A stretch of DNA of 64,000 nucleotides from positions 1,364,001 through 1,428,000 of the forward strand of contig NZ_JBEPOO010000001.1 in NCBI RefSeq assembly GCF_040546815.1. The letters are read 5' to 3'. Shown here in pieces: positions 63,375-64,000 of this stretch. Within the stretch, counting starts at the first letter, position 1. Each line of letters opens with the position of its first letter. The stretch is from Devosia sp. 2618. Lineage in GTDB: Bacteria; Pseudomonadota; Alphaproteobacteria; Rhizobiales; Devosiaceae. The notes beneath the pieces are model-generated. The model did not search any database. It saw only the letters and a program-made list of their open reading frames with translations, and was not told where the DNA came from. Both the position numbers and the translations under genes were made by a program.

Positions 63375-64000
63375 GCCGGGGAGACGACGCCAAGCTGCTC
63401 GCAGAGATTGACGCGCTGCTAAAGGCCGGCGAACCAATCCGCCTGGATTTTGGCCGCGGCGAACGGCTGCATATCGACCGGCCTTTGCCGTTCCTGTTCG
63501 TTCAGGTCGGCCGCGCCAAGCACCCGGCTGCGCGCGACGTTGTGAGCTCCAACTCGTCCTATTTGTTGGTCGGCAGCGTGCCGCGCGCCAAGGCCATTGT
63601 TGAGCTAGTCGCTGCGAGCATGACCGAGCGTTTTGGAGCATTTGTCCTGCTCGACATTGGCGAGTTGGAACGCGATCGACTGGCCAGTGACGCGGACTAC
63701 CTCCCGCCGTTTGAAATGACGATTTCAGCTACTACCGACACAGGCGGCCAGGCCGCTCGGTCTGTGTTCACGGCCGCCACGGAAAAGGTGCACGCAAAAT
63801 TCCGCACGCCCAAGATTGCCCAACCGTCGATCACCGACGATCCGGCCGCCAAGCTGGCGCGGGCATTGCCAAAGCTGCCAGCGCTGACAGTTCGCTTTGC
63901 GCCAATCTATCGCGTGCCCGAATCCGATGCTGTCTATCCGCAACTGCTCGAACAACTGGTCGCCAATATCGTTGACGCGGGGCTGCAGGCCGCCGCTGCC
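63371..64000 (+). CDS. DUF1704 (QEGLA-motif, tyrosine carboxypeptidase-like) protein, N-terminal part
   Basis: About 210 codons before the right edge, starting MSRGDDAKLLAEIDALLKAG at the ATG overlapping the upstream stop. The block HIDRPLPFLFVQVGR is typical of the DUF1704 family (annotated as flavohemoglobin expression-modulating QEGLA motif proteins, related to MATCAP-type tyrosine carboxypeptidases). The catalytic HExxxH region would lie beyond the window. Pairing with an N-formylglutamate amidohydrolase-like gene is, as I recall, a recurrent arrangement. The role is unknown. Confidence 0.75.
   Translation, partial: MSRGDDAKLLAEIDALLKAGEPIRLDFGRGERLHIDRPLPFLFVQVGRAKHPAARDVVSSNSSYLLVGSVPRAKAIVELVAASMTERFGAFVLLDIGELERDRLASDADYLPPFEMTISATTDTGGQAARSVFTAATEKVHAKFRTPKIAQPSITDDPAAKLARALPKLPALTVRFAPIYRVPESDAVYPQLLEQLVANIVDAGLQAAAA

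Overview
The window is a GC-rich, gene-dense stretch of bacterial chromosome. Its gene content and local order (dsbA-like/aroQ/accB/accC/aat; a nifS-type desulfurase with sufBCDS, a DUF59 gene and sufA; glnB-glnA behind a sigma-54 type promoter; tig, clpP-clpX, lon and hup on one side) are those of an alphaproteobacterium of the order Hyphomicrobiales (Rhizobiales). A Devosia-like genus is my best guess from general family knowledge, not from a database search. Most of the window is conserved core genome. I see no prophage, insertion sequence, CRISPR array, plasmid gene or rRNA.

Layout. 1-5.5 kb: aat (cut by the left edge), accC, accB, aroQ and a periplasmic thiol oxidoreductase on the minus strand, then an aminotransferase and a VOC protein. 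5.5-16 kb: a WYL regulator, rne (RNase E), an AmiC-type amidase, PBP1A, a degenerate peptide-deformylase-like protein, a c-type cytochrome and prfB with its programmed +1 frameshift. 16-23.5 kb: an M23 endopeptidase, a bcp peroxiredoxin, a giant AsmA/YhdP-like protein, tyrS and an alpha/beta hydrolase. 23.6-31 kb: the complete SUF Fe-S assembly operon behind candidate Irr and RirA sites. 31-39 kb: aroA, a diguanylate cyclase, a DEAD-box helicase, an atypical P450 and parE. 39-45.2 kb: an ABC-F ATPase with a leader holding small ORFs, two tandem PilZ proteins, and glnB-glnA. 45.2-53 kb: tRNA-Leu, tig, NAD(P)HX repair, a second P450, clpP and clpX. 53-56.6 kb: two divergent citrate synthase-like genes, one fused to a helix-turn-helix domain, and an arginase. 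56.8-64 kb: lon, a small secreted protein, a TetA-like exporter, HU, tRNA-Val, tRNA-Asp, an N-formylglutamate amidohydrolase-like protein and the start of a DUF1704 protein.

How the genes work together. The window groups protein quality control (tig, clpP, clpX, lon, aat), Fe-S biogenesis, nitrogen control (glnB-glnA, arginase), peptidoglycan growth and remodelling (PBP1A, amidase, M23), fatty-acid and shikimate steps (accBC, aroQ, aroA) and c-di-GMP signalling (GGDEF, two PilZ proteins).

The intergenic regions carry at least four families of palindromic REP/REPIN-like elements. The least explained items are the deformylase-like pseudoenzyme directly behind PBP1A, the HTH-fused citrate synthase facing a second citrate synthase across a palindrome-rich gap, the leader region of the ABC-F gene, and the P450 whose I-helix lacks the usual motif.
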